A DNA stretch of 64,000 nucleotides from Dactylonectria macrodidyma (taxonomy: Eukaryota > Ascomycota > Sordariomycetes > Hypocreales > Nectriaceae): the NCBI GenBank assembly GCA_020744425.1, contig JAGMUV010000003.1:2480001-2544000 (forward strand), read 5' to 3'. The notes below the pieces were generated by a model that saw only the letters and a program-made list of their open reading frames with translations, made no database searches and had not been told where the DNA came from. The position numbers were made by a program, and so were the translations under genes. Positions 23,552-34,708 of this stretch are shown piece after piece; within the stretch, counting starts at the first letter, position 1; every line of letters starts with the position of its first letter.

Positions 23552-25775
23552 TCATTTGATCTCCAACCGCAGCGCGTCGTACTGCACATATACAGAGGAG
23601 GGCAGCAGAGCCGACTCGTAGTCAGTTGCGTTGTAGGGCAGACTCAACACAATCTCATTCTCGCCCTTCTTAAGCAGGCCCGCGTCGAATACGAACTTAT
23701 GCGCAATGTTGTAGCAGATGACGGCAGATCGAACCGCGCAAGAGCTGCTATGGTAGTATCTGTATGGCCATTGTTAGCAAAGCGCCGCCTTCAGAGGTCA
23801 ACAGGTCAACTTACGGGATAACCCAAGGTTTGAGGTCCTTGCCATTCACATTCACCGTGTACTTCAAGTTGGCATGCGGCTCCGAGGCGTTGAACACGTC
23901 CGTGTTTCCGGCGGCCGTCTTGGCGCCCGCGAGCTGGACGGTGAAGGTGGCCTTGTCCTTGCGGCGGATCTGCGCATCCTTGAGGTCGAAGGCGATGGTC
24001 CAGTTGTTGACGTCGCCGTTGCCGACGTACTCCTCGGTGCGGACCGAGTTGGCGCGGCCGCCAAAGACGCTCCAGTGGACGTAGTTGAGATCTTGAGCCT
24101 CGTCGCTCTCGCCGACCTTGAAGCGCACGCCCTCGGGGAAGTCGTCGGGGAAGTCGTACGCCGCCCAGTAGATGCGGTACTGCTCCGGCTGCAGCGGATG
24201 AGTGGTATCGCGCTCGTAGCCGTGGCGATACTCACCCGACGACTTGTCTGGGGTTCCCACGCGCCAGAGCTCCTTGCCAGCGCTCTCTTCCTTCCAGGTC
24301 ACCTTGACGCTCTCCGTCTTGCCAGCCTTGATCTTGATCTTGTCCTGTGTGTACTGCCCAAAGATCCCGTCGGCGTAGATGGTCAGCCGGTACGTGCCCG
24401 CCTTGACCATGGGGATGCTCGCGTAGCCCTTGCTGTCGATGTCGGCCCAGTACTGGTACGCCTTGGTGTCGAAGACGTTGTCCTGGAAGTCGATGCCGTC
24501 CTGAGCCAGCACCGCAATGGCCTTCTCGGCGCCCTTGGGGATGCTGGCCTTGAGCTTAAAGGTGCCGCGCTTCTTCGACGTGACGTAGTTGGGGACGTGC
24601 TTGGCAATGGAGTCGTAGAAGTCGGCGTTCCACTCGGGGTCGGCGTACTGCACGGCGTCGGCATGGGCGGTGAGGATATCCGTGTCGGCGGGGAAGCTGT
24701 TGAAGTGGAAGTATTGCTAATACTTTGTTAGAGGACGCCATGATGTGAGTTTCTGTGACACTTACAGGTCCAAATGTACGGTCAAAGCCGTGGGTAATGT
24801 TGGGCTATAGTTTATTAGTTCAAGCTCAAGCAAAAATCTGTCTGGCCACTCACTGTCTGGTCACCGTGGTGGTTGGAGCTGATGTAGTTGTAGACGATGC
24901 CATCAACAGTCAGATCCGAGTGCAAAGGCCCGCCAAAGTAGGTGTCCTTGGTGTTCATGACCATCCAAGCACCGTATGTCGTGCCATCGTCGGTGTTTGA
25001 GCCGTCCGCAAACCTATCATATTCACGTCAGTCGAGGCCAATTGAAACCCCATTGCAATTTCACATACATTCCATAGGCCGTAACATCTCTCCATGTATC
25101 CTGGAACGTGTACTTTGTAAAGTAATCCGACTCCTGCTGGACGTAGGCGTCGTTGGGCGCGGCGCTCATGTCCCAGGTCGCATCCTGGACCACAACCTGC
25201 TTCGCCTTGGCCTCGGTGCCGGGCAGCGGCGCATACTGGCCCTCGTTGGTGAGGAGATGGGTCCAGATGTTGCTGTTCGGGCGGAACAGCGTGCGCATCT
25301 CTTGCAGGTTGCGCAGGAACGGCGTCGTCTCGTTGTAGTAGGCCACTCTGCTGAAGGTATGCAGACCCGTCTCTCCGTCGCGGAGGAACCAGTACTGCTC
25401 GAGAACCTGGCCCGTCTGGGTGTAGGTGTCCGACATGACGATGCCGCCATAGTCGGTGCCGGTCGAGTCGGTGCCCTTGAACAGCTCGTACGTCGGCTTG
25501 ACAGACCCGGGCGTCCAGAAGCCGGCCGGGGTGCAGTAGCAGTCAAGGTACGGGCCCTGACCTGTGCTTCCCGAGCGCGTTCCCAGCAGGTTCTGCCCGT
25601 CGAGAGTGAGGGTCGTGATGGAGCCGCCGGCCTTTGTCACGGCAGCGTAGAGCCGGTCGTTGGCGAGGACGAGCTTGGTGTCGGTCTCGTTTGCTTCCAA
25701 TACTGCGGCCACCCATTGAGGCGCCTGAAGCAGCGAGAGCACGAGAGATGCCCCTGAGAGCTTGGGGAACTTCAT
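23552..25775 (-). CDS. Secreted rhamnogalacturonan lyase, PL4
   Basis: Extracellular pectinase that cleaves the rhamnose-galacturonate backbone of RG-I by beta-elimination; closest in layout to Aspergillus RglB. Five exons (25775-25069, 25013-24854, 24804-24766, 24716-23815, 23759-23552) give 671 residues, all joins in frame. One exon is only 39 nt. A signal peptide covers about residues 1-24 (MKFPKLSGASLVLSLLQAPQ...). The lyase domain follows (VLANDRLYAAVTKAGGSITTL, LDCYCTPAGFWTPG, YGAWMVMNTKDTYFGGPLHSDL). A fibronectin-III-like domain has GTFKLKASIPKG and GTYRLTIYADGIFG. The C-terminal carbohydrate-binding-like jelly roll ends VYVQYDALRLEIK. CreA-type hexamers and a TATA box lie upstream. 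Confidence 0.95.
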
Positions 25776-26523
25776 TTTGCTGGCGATTGACAGGGACCCA
25801 AGAGTGTTCCGGGACTGCTGATCAAACGAGTGTCACCTCGACCTGCGCTCGAGCTCATGTTATAAACAACATGCTTCTCGCTCGGTTCTCTTCGAAGAAC
25901 CCAACCCCACGACCCAACCCCCATCGCCGTTTGTGGGGGAATTCCGCGGTCGGTCCGGTGAACCCAGGTCAACATGGGATAGCTCGTGAGCTTACCCCGT
26001 GGGGAGCTGCCGATCAGCTCAGTTCTGGTTTAGACAACGACCCAAAATGGGGGCCTTCACCGTCAACCACTCGGGCTTCGGGCCAAAGTCGACCGAATCG
26101 CCAGGTTTCCAAGGCGAGCTATAGCGGACCAAGAGCACAGATCTGGAATACCGCGGTTTTGGTGGTGTGGTCTCCAAGCCGGGGGACCTGCAAAACTCAC
26201 CAAAGCATCATGGACCATCTGGGGCTCGGATATTAGACCCCGCAAATTGTCACAACCTATTCCGCAGTGCGGAGAAGTTGGAGATATTCCACGTATAAGA
26301 CCAGCCAATTACGCAACTAGGAGACACACCTAGCAAAACTATGCGGTATGACTTGGACCGAGTGTCGAGCTCGGATCATCGGCTCTAGCGAAGACCAGTT
26401 TTCTGGAAATAACCCGAGGCGAGAGAAGTCGGCTAGTGATGCGACGCTACTTGCATGAACATGTTTATTGACGCCCCCAAACAGAGTCTATTGGTACAAT
26501 GACATACCGAGCAGTCAATACCC
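25776..26523. promoter_or_regulatory. PL4 promoter region
   Basis: 748 bp upstream of the lyase start. On the minus strand TTTATAACA (about 25858-25866) is a likely TATA box, ~85 bp before the ATG. Three SYGGRG hexamers of the CreA/Cre1 type lie within ~230 bp of the start: CCCCAC at 25905-25910 (minus strand GTGGGG), and GTGGGG at 25933-25938 and 25999-26004. This suggests glucose repression. The distal part is the 3' flank of the SNW gene. Confidence 0.55.
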
Positions 26524-28347
26524 TTAATCCTCGTCATCGTCATCGACGCGCGGTCGCTTTGACTGTCGACTATCCTCCTCCTGCAGACCGTAGCCTCGCT
26601 TCGATGATGAGTTTTGGTCCACCTCGGACAAAAACTTGTCCACATTAAACGGGTCTGCTGAATCCTTCTCAAACTGAACAGGTCCCTCGCGCGCCTGGGA
26701 TTGCTTAGTTAGTGGAATTCCATCACGGGAGGAGAAAATGCGTAAACTGACCTCAACTTCGGCGGTTCCCTTGAACGTCCCCTTGCCCAGAGCGTCACCG
26801 AATCGGCTGGCCTTTTGAATCTTGGCCATCTCCTGGTCGCCGCCATCTCCGTCATCATCGTCCATGTTTTGCCTAGGCCGGTAAATGCTGCTAATGGCAT
26901 CCTGGGCTGCGAATAACGGCTTGTCGTAATGATTGTCCTCATTAAAACCGCTGTCGAATCCACTGGACTGGTTGAATAATCTCGAGTCGTACATGGTTTC
27001 TTTGGATTGTGTAGGCTTCGCCAGGCCCAGCGCAACCTTCTCAGAAATATCTCGATTTTGTTCGCGGGCCATAACCTGAGCCCGGCGTTCAGCACCCATA
27101 CGGTTTTGTCGTAGCTTTCGCTCTTCATCTCGCTGTCGATCTTGTCGGGCCTTGATTCGTTCTTTGACCTCTTCGTCCTCGCTGTTGGAACGGTCAGATC
27201 CAGAATCACTATAGCTTCGCGATCGTGATCGCGACCTCGAGTCTCCTGAGTCTCTAGAATCCCTGGAGTCCCTAGAGTCCCTTCGTCCACGGCGGGCACC
27301 TGCACGGTCCTCTCTGGCTTTCTGGGCTAGTTCTCGAAGGGTGTCTTCCTTCTGTGCTTTCTCCTTCTCCGCCAGTCGTTGCTGCATCATTGCTCGCTGT
27401 TGAACCTCTTCACGGGCATGACGCTCTGCCATCTTGACGGCCTCGGCAAATTGGGCATGCTTATCACTAATAGCCAGGTCCTGCAGTCCTCTACCGTCGG
27501 CTGCCAGTCTCTTGTCCAATGGCACAGTAAAACCTTTAGGGTTCTTCCAGTTGGAGACGGGGGGAGGAATCCTCCACATCTCCTGGTCCTCGGCCGTGAG
27601 CTTACGTGGAGGCGAGTGCATGACTGGTGGTGGCGGTGAGGGAGGTCCACGGGGGATTTTCTTGTGCTTGAACTTGGGAGGCTCCAAGGGGTCGCGTTGG
27701 CGCTCAACAATCTTCATGATCCGATCTTGTTTCTTCGAGTTGTCGCCCATGTGGTTCGCGGGGGTATATCGAACAAATGTCGGGTCATTTCGCTGTCCAA
27801 TGTTGACATTCTTCGGTTTCTGCGCAGCCACAGCGCCGCTAACCAGCGCTGCCAGGGCATTCTTGGTCCTCTCTGTTGTAGCCTCCACCGTCTGCTTGTC
27901 CGGTCGCGACAGATCGATCTCGCCCGCGTCGGCGCGTTGTCGTAGGGGAATCAGGTCTTTGAATGAGGTGTGGACGACGCGGCCCTCGCTATGGCCCTGC
28001 CTGGCGAGTGCATCGAATTTGACCTTGCCTTCGGAGTCGACTTGGATCGCCAGCGCGTTGCTCGTCGTCGCGCCTTTCTTGCCCATATCAAGGGGGTACT
28101 GGGCAACAGGAATCTCGGGGAAAGCGCCTCCATCGCCGAAATCCTCCTGCGACCGCGGTCGCCACCCGGTTCGTTGTCCATACAGCGGAGGGCCGGAGCG
28201 CTTCAGGACGAGCTGAGTCTCGTCCAGCTGGCCGGGTCCCACGATGCGCGGGCCGCGCTGTTGCGCCCGCACTGGAACCTCCTCATCCTCGCCCGTATAT
28301 TTGGGCTTGGGGAGTGCGGCGTGAAGCGACCCGGCGATCGAAGTCAT
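26524..28347 (-). CDS. PRP45: SNW/SKIP-family pre-mRNA splicing factor
   Basis: Spliceosome component of the Prp19/NTC-associated group (yeast Prp45, human SNW1/SKIP). Exons 28347-26752 and 26694-26524 give 588 residues. The 57-bp intron (GTCAGT...CTAACTAAGCAATCCCAG) is divisible by three and has no stop, so retention would add 19 residues. Splicing gives AEVEAREGPVQFEKDSADPF, the family form. The SNW domain spans about residues 60-330, with GQRTGWRPR, DLIPLRQR and the signature SNWKNPKG (265-272). Downstream are a Glu/Arg-rich helical region, an RS/RD-rich segment near 355-385, and a C-terminal nuclear-type basic patch (RQSKRPRVDDDDED). Confidence 0.95.
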   Translation of the reverse strand: MTSIAGSLHAALPKPKYTGEDEEVPVRAQQRGPRIVGPGQLDETQLVLKRSGPPLYGQRTGWRPRSQEDFGDGGAFPEIPVAQYPLDMGKKGATTSNALAIQVDSEGKVKFDALARQGHSEGRVVHTSFKDLIPLRQRADAGEIDLSRPDKQTVEATTERTKNALAALVSGAVAAQKPKNVNIGQRNDPTFVRYTPANHMGDNSKKQDRIMKIVERQRDPLEPPKFKHKKIPRGPPSPPPPVMHSPPRKLTAEDQEMWRIPPPVSNWKNPKGFTVPLDKRLAADGRGLQDLAISDKHAQFAEAVKMAERHAREEVQQRAMMQQRLAEKEKAQKEDTLRELAQKAREDRAGARRGRRDSRDSRDSRDSGDSRSRSRSRSYSDSGSDRSNSEDEEVKERIKARQDRQRDEERKLRQNRMGAERRAQVMAREQNRDISEKVALGLAKPTQSKETMYDSRLFNQSSGFDSGFNEDNHYDKPLFAAQDAISSIYRPRQNMDDDDGDGGDQEMAKIQKASRFGDALGKGTFKGTAEVEVSLRIFSSRDGIPLTKQSQAREGPVQFEKDSADPFNVDKFLSEVDQNSSSKRGYGLQEEDSRQSKRPRVDDDDED

Positions 28348-28854
28348 TTTTGTCGTCGGGTTGGATGAAGTTGGGTGAATCTTGGAGGTTCACGACCTTG
28401 CCTAGAATTTCAAGAGGCAGCGCTCTAAATGTGGCTTAGCGCCAAATGCACGCGCCACAGCCTTCCATGCCATGTAAGGGACACCTGCATTGATCGCAGA
28501 ATACGGTATCTCAAAAGAATATCCTATGCCAACTGGATAAACTAGGCTATGCGTTTAGACTTGAGTTTTATTGTAACGTCTATAGTAATCACGATTGTCT
28601 AGCCGATCACGGATAAAACATCGCTATTACAGAACAACCTCTTAAGTCTATACATAAAAGCACATCATGACAACATCATCCAGGCATCGCTCGCAACATT
28701 GCACAGCTCTCGTCTAGCTGGGGTAAATCCACAAAGGCCGTCCGCCAGCTTAAGCCAATGCTTCCATCGATTATACATAATGTTCCCAGTGCCAACCTCC
28801 TTTTGAAACTGCGCCTCGTAAAATCCAGATCCAGCTTGGAATAAACGAACTCCT
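28348..28854. other. Intergenic region between tandem minus-strand genes
   Basis: 507 bp containing the SNW promoter and the 3'UTR of the p24 gene. AT-rich around 28540-28680. No gene seen. Confidence 0.5.
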
Positions 28855-29647
28855 TTACACGTAGCCCTTTCGCGCTCCCTATCACATGGGTCAGTTTAAC
28901 ATTCCGCAACGGACGAGAGACAAGGCATACCTGGAAGAAGAACCTGACAACAAACACTTGCAGAGCGCCCATACAGACGATAAGAGCGATCTGGATCAAG
29001 CTGAAGTTGACAATTCGGCCTTCGGTGCTGTTGACGGTGGCGAAGTTACGGTTCTCGCGAGTTCGGAAGTACTTCTGGTTTCGGGAAATGGTGGAAAGCT
29101 GTCCAGAGACCTTGAAGATGGACTCCTCCAGGACCGACGTCTGCTCGGGGGTCGTGCCCTGCTTAGAAGGGAGCTGTGCTCGTTGCTCGTTCTCGACCTA
29201 GTTGGCCAGTTAGTTGGTTGTAACCTGCTAGCCATCGACTGCACTGACCGCAATTTCGAAGTCGACAAACTTCTCCGAGAAAGTACTCATCTCATTGTCG
29301 AAGCAGAACGAGTACTCGCCGATGGTGTTGGCAGAGAAGACGAAGTCGCCTTGTCGCTCCTTCTGACCATCCATAATGACCTTGCCATTGGGACCTTCGA
29401 CGATGTAGTCGACATCAAAAGAACCACCAGATTGAACCTAAATCGCATGGTAAGCTATAGCCCATTTGTGCGTCGAATTCTGGGGCGAGCCCACGGCAAA
29501 GTAGAATGCGATCTTCTCGGCCTCCTTTTTCGTCGAAGTGAAGAAGCAGGCCTTCTCGTTGGCGCTAAGCTTGTAGGTGAGGGCGGTGGCAGTGACGTCG
29601 GTCACCAAGCAGGCGATGAGCCCCGCAAGCAATGTCGGAAGTCTCAT
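28855..29647 (-). CDS. p24 / emp24-gp25L family cargo receptor (Erp-type)
   Basis: Type I membrane protein of COPII/COPI vesicles that selects cargo between ER and Golgi. Four exons (29647-29495, 29437-29249, 29197-28931, 28878-28855) give 210 residues. A signal peptide covers about residues 1-21. The GOLD domain has ACFFTSTKKEAEKIAFYFAVQSGGSFDVDY, restored by splicing the first intron (donor GTGGGC). A heptad-rich coiled coil and FRTRENRNFATVNSTEGRIV precede the single membrane helix LIQIALIVCMGALQVFVVRFFF. The last exon is 24 nt and encodes GARKGYV, so there is no KKXX-type end; the FF in the tail fits COPII binding. ATG 29647 is preferred to an in-frame ATG at 29680 because it starts the signal peptide. 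Confidence 0.93.
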
Positions 29648-30150
29648 GGTGGATGTATCGTGGGATGTTGTCGCGTGCAAGCAGCTGGTTCAGGACAAGC
29701 TGTCGCTAAAGTGGGTGTGGATGCTGCGCTGTACCTAGGAGCAATGGAACGGGCCACGATTGAGGTTCGGCACGGATTTTCACTCCACCCGGCGGGCGCA
29801 TCAGCCACACTCTAAAATGAACGTCTGCGCCACAGTTATGAAGAACGCGTCGCAGACGTGATTGGCAATTGCACAGAGTGACCTCATTGTACGTAGCTCC
29901 AATCTATGATACGAGGCTGCAACTCCCCTCATCTAATCTTCGACCTCCTTTTGTCTTACACGAACACACTGTTTCACCATGCCATAAGATCGAATTAGCA
30001 ACCAAATCCCTTTTAACTTCAATTCATCGCTTTCCTTAATCAACTATTCCTTTAGCGCTAAAGGTTTAACCCGTCTACCCCTCGCCAGTTGGGCGCCTGC
30101 CTAAGCTCTCCCTTTCCATTTGCGCCTCCAGGGGAAGAATAGCTTCCGCC
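29648..30150. promoter_or_regulatory. Divergent region, p24 gene / PhoD-like gene
   Basis: 503 bp between two divergent start codons; promoters of both are expected here. The part before 30150 is CT-rich on the plus strand. No clear TATA box. Confidence 0.5.
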
Positions 30151-32198
30151 ATGGCTATCCAAAAGAAAGTTGCAGGTATATCCTCGGTCGCCTTGAGGAT
30201 ATCTGCCTTTATTTTTTTCAGGCTTGTTCGTGTCCCCATATCAGTTATCCAAGCCAGTCCGTTAACAGGTCGCACAGTTCCCTGTAAGCCATTCCGAGTA
30301 AGCCGACGCGACTCTAGAATCCCGAACCTAACTCGAACCTTAGGCGCACTTTTCCTCGATCGCATTCGCCCTCTTCGCCATCTATGTCCCGTCCTTTTTT
30401 GCCAGCTACTTCACTGCTCCCGAGCTTGAAGTCGTCGAGGATAAGGTTGACATCACCGTTAAGGAAACAACTGTCACTCCCGAGACTCCCCTCCTGACTG
30501 AGGATGGTATCGCGGTCGCGCCCACTCCTGAGGTGGTTGCGGATGAAATCGACATCAAAGAAAAGATTGTACTCCGCGAAAAGCCGGCTAAGACCTGGAA
30601 GGTGCTCTTGTTTGGGGCACCGAGCAGCACCCGACCCTTCGCATCATTCTTGACTTTCCTTATCAACATCGCTCTCGTCGGACTCACTGCCGACGCGCTT
30701 TACCGAGCGAGGTTGTACTACCCCTCCGATGATCTATCCTTTGTTAGGCTCGGATACGTGTCTCCCACTGAGGCCAAGTTCCTAATTCGCGAGCCGGACC
30801 AGGCCCAGATGCCCATCACTTTAGAAATCCACATCAAGGACCCGAAGCCCCCATTCGACAACACCCTGTGGCAGACTGCTGGCGGTGTTAGATGGACTTC
30901 CAACTCTACCGATTTCACAGCGGCCGTGACTGTGCCTCTGCAACACTCACAACAACGACGATACGAGTGGAGGACTTCCAACAATCACACCGGTGAATTC
31001 CTGTCCCCTCCCAAGGCGGGATCTATGCCCGAGTATCACAATGGGAAGTTTACATTCCTCTCAACGTCCTGTATCCTGCCCCGATTTCCATACAGCCCGC
31101 TTGATCATCCACTGGCCATCCCAGGCCTCCGTCATCTGGCCAACAAGCTTCCTGAACTTGGTGCCCAGTTCATGCTATTCCTTGGTGATTTTATCTACGT
31201 TGACGTTCCAGAGCGATTTGGAACTTCAGCTGAAGAGTATCGCATGCAATACCGCCAGGTTTATGCTTCACCAGACTGGGCCCCTGTTGCTCAGAACTTG
31301 AGCTGGATCCACGTTCTTGACGACCATGAGATTGCCAACGACTGGTCCTCAAACAACACTGGTATCTACAGTGCCGCCGTTGACCCCTGGCACATCTATC
31401 AGGCTGATGTCAACCCTCCAAAGGCCCAGGAAGCTGGTACTAGAAACATGCGAGAAAAGGCAACATGGTACGAATTTGTCCAGGGACCCGCTAGCTTCTT
31501 CATGATGGATACTCGCAGCTACCGGTCGAGCAACAATCTTCCCTTCAATGCAACCGACAAGACCATGCTTGGCAAGGAGCAGTTGGATGACTTTCTGACG
31601 TGGTTAGCTCGTCCCGAACCTCAGGGAGTTCGGTGGAAGGTCATTGCTTCTTCTGTCCCATTTACAAAGAACTGGCCTGTCAATGTGAAAGACACCTGGG
31701 GTGGCTTTCTGGTTGAGAGAAAGAAAATTCTTGAGCATATGTGGGATGCTGGTACACGAGGTACTGGCGTCATCATCCTTTCTGGAGACCGACATGAATT
31801 CGCGGCCACCAAGTTTCCACCACCACTGGAGTCGCGGTGGCCCAAGTCTGCGGCTGCGCACGAGTTCTCCACCAGCCCTTTGAATCAATTTGCATCTCCG
31901 ATACCCTCGTATAGGCAGACTGATGACGACGACATCATGTTGAGGTGAGTTTCTACCCAATCCGCCTTCATTTCCTCTTCTGACAAGATCGTGTAGGTAC
32001 ATCCCAGGAGGCATCTCAAAGTTTGGGTCATTCACGATCGAGAAGGACGGTGACAAGAGCACCTTGGAGTACCGCCTATTCATCGATGGTAATGAGACGT
32101 GGAGCGCAGTCGTTGAGGCACCTCCCGGGCCTGAGAGTGAGAAGGAGAATAATCCGTCATTCTGGGACAGGATTAAATCCCAGCTGTCCACTTCCTAG
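30151..32198 (+). CDS. PhoD-like metallophosphatase, membrane-bound
   Basis: PhoD-family protein (metal-dependent phosphatase/phosphodiesterase). Exons 30344-31944 and 31997-32198 are secure. A first exon 30151-30297 is likely: Kozak GCCATGG, donor GTAAGC, branch/acceptor CCTAACTCGAACCTTAG; total 649 residues. Other short introns inside it are possible, so the first ~50 residues are uncertain. Exon 2 opens with a helix (IAFALFAIYVPSFFASYF), then an acidic linker and a second helix (SFLTFLINIALVGLTADALY). The catalytic domain has FLGDFIYVDVPERFG, HVLDDHEIANDW and SGDRHEFAATKFP, the metal-binding motifs. Residues between are typical of fungal PhoD proteins. Substrate is unknown. Confidence 0.88.
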
Positions 32199-32933
32199 GA
32201 GTGTCGTTGCCAGGCATGTCAGCTGTCCAACTCTTGGGAGTGTACTTGCTTGGAATGCTGGCCTCCGATGTCTTTTCTTGTCACGACACTCTTGATGACG
32301 ATGTTGGATACATAGGCGGCTCACCGTGCCTCCAATAGTTTTGTTGAGATTAATCCATATTATCAGATTACGTGTTTCCCATCTCCAATTATGTATGCTT
32401 CGTGATCCACTTTTTGATCCAGTTTGAGTATAAGCACCCCTCAATTGGCTAGATGGAAGATTTATGCATTGATTGGGATCTGAGATGGGTTCAGTTGAGC
32501 CGGGTGGAATCACAGACGTGAGCCTTGATGCTGAATTCAAGGGTTAGGGTTGCGGGATGCGAGATTATGTTTGGTACCTAGTCTCAAATGGCCCATATCC
32601 TGAACAGGATCACAGCACTTCAACCCTGTATATATTCAAATATCACAGTACTAGTCTTCTAATATTATATTCCATCGGTTTCTCAATCCACCAAGATTTT
32701 GCTTGCTTTTACAGTCACAACTGAGGTCATCACGGCCCCACGCTCCGAAACATGCCCCACGCCGAGCCGGTAGACGCGCCGCAAGCTTAACTCACCGCCC
32801 TGGCCCGCCCCTCCACTCTCAGAAAATTTCCCTGGCAAAATTCTTAAAAGTTTCCTATCCAGAACTGCATCTGCGCGTGCGACAGCTCCATCTACCTGTT
32901 CCGCATTGCCCACCAACAATCAGCTTCACCACA
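32199..32933. other. Intergenic region upstream of RRP15
   Basis: 735 bp between tandem plus-strand genes: the PhoD-like 3'UTR, AT-rich DNA near 32560-32700, and the RRP15 promoter. The frame is open upstream of the RRP15 start from 32703 but has no family similarity, and I treat it as leader. Confidence 0.5.
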
Positions 32934-33842
32934 ATGGCTGGTCAGGTAAACAAAAAGCGGCGCACCGATGGCCGGCTGCAGCGCCCGACAAAGAAACAGA
33001 GACGCAGCCAGGCCTACAACAGCGACTCAGAAGGCGACGACGCCCCAACTGAGGCCCAGGACTTTGATGCCTTCAACCTGCTCGATTCCGACGACGACAT
33101 CCACAATGCCCCGGTAGACGACGTGGGCGGCTCCGATAATGACGCTACCAGCTCGGACGAAGAGGGTCCGGCGTTGAAGAAGCCGGTCAAGAAAACCAAG
33201 GCTCGCGCGCAACCCGAGCAGGAAGAGGATGAGGAAGACTCCGAAGCTGAAGAGGACGACGATTCAGAGGAAGGCGAGGATGATTCAGACAATTCAGACG
33301 GGAGTGGCCCGGCACGGAAGAAGAAAAAGTCCAAGCGAAACGACCCCAATGCATTCGCCACGTCTCTGTCCAAGATTCTATCCACCAAACTATCCACATC
33401 CAAACGATCAGACCCTGTCCTCGCCAGGAGTGCCGCCGCCCATGAAGCGTCCAAGGCTGCGGTGGACACGGCCCTCGAGGCTAAGGCGAGGAAACAGATC
33501 CGAGAGCAAAAGAAGCGGGCGATGGAAAAGGGTCGAGTCAAGGATGTGCTCATTGCTACCGCCGTTGACACCTCCGGAGAGCTAGAGACAACCACGTCGG
33601 AGATTATGGCGACGGAGAGGCGGTTGCGCAAGGTCGCGCAGAGGGGTGTCGTGAAGCTGTTCAATGCAGTTAGGGCGGCGCAGGTCAAGGCCGTGGAGGC
33701 GGAGCAGACGACGAGGAAAACCGGAGTCATCGGCATGGGCAGGCGCGAGGAAAAGGTCAACGAGATGAGCAAGAAGGGCTTCCTCGACCTGATTGCATCG
33801 GGAGGCGGAAAATTGAAGAAGGGCGGGCTCGAGGAGGCGTAA
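32934..33842 (+). CDS. RRP15: Ribosomal RNA-processing protein 15
   Basis: Nucleolar factor of the pre-60S pathway, needed for 27S pre-rRNA processing. Single exon, 302 residues. The first ~135 residues are basic, then strongly acidic and disordered (EEDEEDSEAEEDDDSEEGEDD). The Rrp15 domain (about 137-290) starts DPNAFATSLSKILSTKL and contains DPVLARSAAAHEASKA, KGRVKDVLIAT, ERRLRKVAQRGVVKLFNAVRAAQ and the conserved end SKKGFLDLIASGG. The ATG at 32934 is preferred over the more upstream in-frame start because the basic MAGQVNKKRR opening suits a nucleolar protein. Confidence 0.94.
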   Translation: MAGQVNKKRRTDGRLQRPTKKQRRSQAYNSDSEGDDAPTEAQDFDAFNLLDSDDDIHNAPVDDVGGSDNDATSSDEEGPALKKPVKKTKARAQPEQEEDEEDSEAEEDDDSEEGEDDSDNSDGSGPARKKKKSKRNDPNAFATSLSKILSTKLSTSKRSDPVLARSAAAHEASKAAVDTALEAKARKQIREQKKRAMEKGRVKDVLIATAVDTSGELETTTSEIMATERRLRKVAQRGVVKLFNAVRAAQVKAVEAEQTTRKTGVIGMGRREEKVNEMSKKGFLDLIASGGGKLKKGGLEEA

Positions 33843-34075
33843 GGCACATGTTCAATGTTCATGTTAATGGTTATAAGTAAAGAGGAGTACGGGAATCATC
33901 AGGCCGTTGCTTTTCCCCGGCCTTGCAACTAAAAGTCGCAACAAAGATACCCCTATGATGCACCGATCCCACCATTGCCGGTCCGTTTCTTCCCAGTATA
34001 TAATTACAAGTACAAACCCCTCGGTATCATGACAACTCCTTTGACCACCCCTCTCCCCAGAGATATTGCCCCGTC

Positions 34076-34708
34076 TTATTGAAAGTCACTCGCCTGCAGG
34101 TTCCTCGTCATGGAGGGCAGCTTGACCTTCAAGCCGTCTAGCTCCTTAGTCATCTTCACCTGGCAGCCTAGCCGGCTCAGCTCGGTTAGACCAAATGCCA
34201 GGTCCAGCATGTCGTTCTCATCATCATCAGGCTCGGGCATCTTGTCAAAGTAGTCGTCCTCGGCGACTATGACATGGCAGGTCGAGCAGGCACAGGAGCC
34301 TCCGCAGGCGCCCTCCATCTCGATGTCGTTTGCTTGTGCAATATCCAATAGGTTGTCGCCCTCACAGACGGCGATTTTGAGCTCCTCTCCATCCTTTTCG
34401 ACAAACGTGATATACAGTCTACAACATGATTAGCCACGCACCCAGAGACAAGCGTCGTTCTGGACCTACTCCTCGCCCGGCTTCGGTGTGTGCACATGTC
34501 CGTGCCGCCGTTGCGTCGAAGTGGAGAAGGTCCGGGTTGCCAGCGGCGTCTGACGGGCAATTCGAGACAGTATCGCCGACTGCGTGCGTGCTGAGCACTG
34601 AGTCGACAGCAGGCTCGCTCGGCTCTGGTTTCGGATAGGTTGGGCTTGTCGGCACAAGGCCGCGGGGAGTCTCGCAAAGCTCGTCGCAACGGATCGTGGA
34701 GCAGACAT
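34076..34708 (-). CDS. YAH1: Mitochondrial [2Fe-2S] ferredoxin (adrenodoxin type)
   Basis: Matrix electron carrier for Fe-S cluster assembly and haem A/ubiquinone synthesis. Exons 34708-34470 and 34418-34076 give 193 residues. The 51-bp intron has donor GTAGGT and branch/acceptor GCTAATCATGTTGTAG, joining PKPGEE to LYITFVEKDG. The first ~65 residues are Arg/Ser/Ala-rich without acids, a clear matrix-targeting sequence ending around RTFSTSTQRR. Cluster ligands are Cys118, Cys124, Cys127 (ACGGSCACSTC) and Cys165 (RLGCQV). The acidic helix DDDENDMLDLA is the partner-docking site. It is divergent from UGO1. Confidence 0.95.

Noticed and set aside
23874..24731. 285-codon plus-strand frame opposite the PL4 gene
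   Set aside because: Antisense of a GC-rich exon of a confidently recognised lyase; composition is Leu/Val/Arg-rich as expected of a shadow frame.
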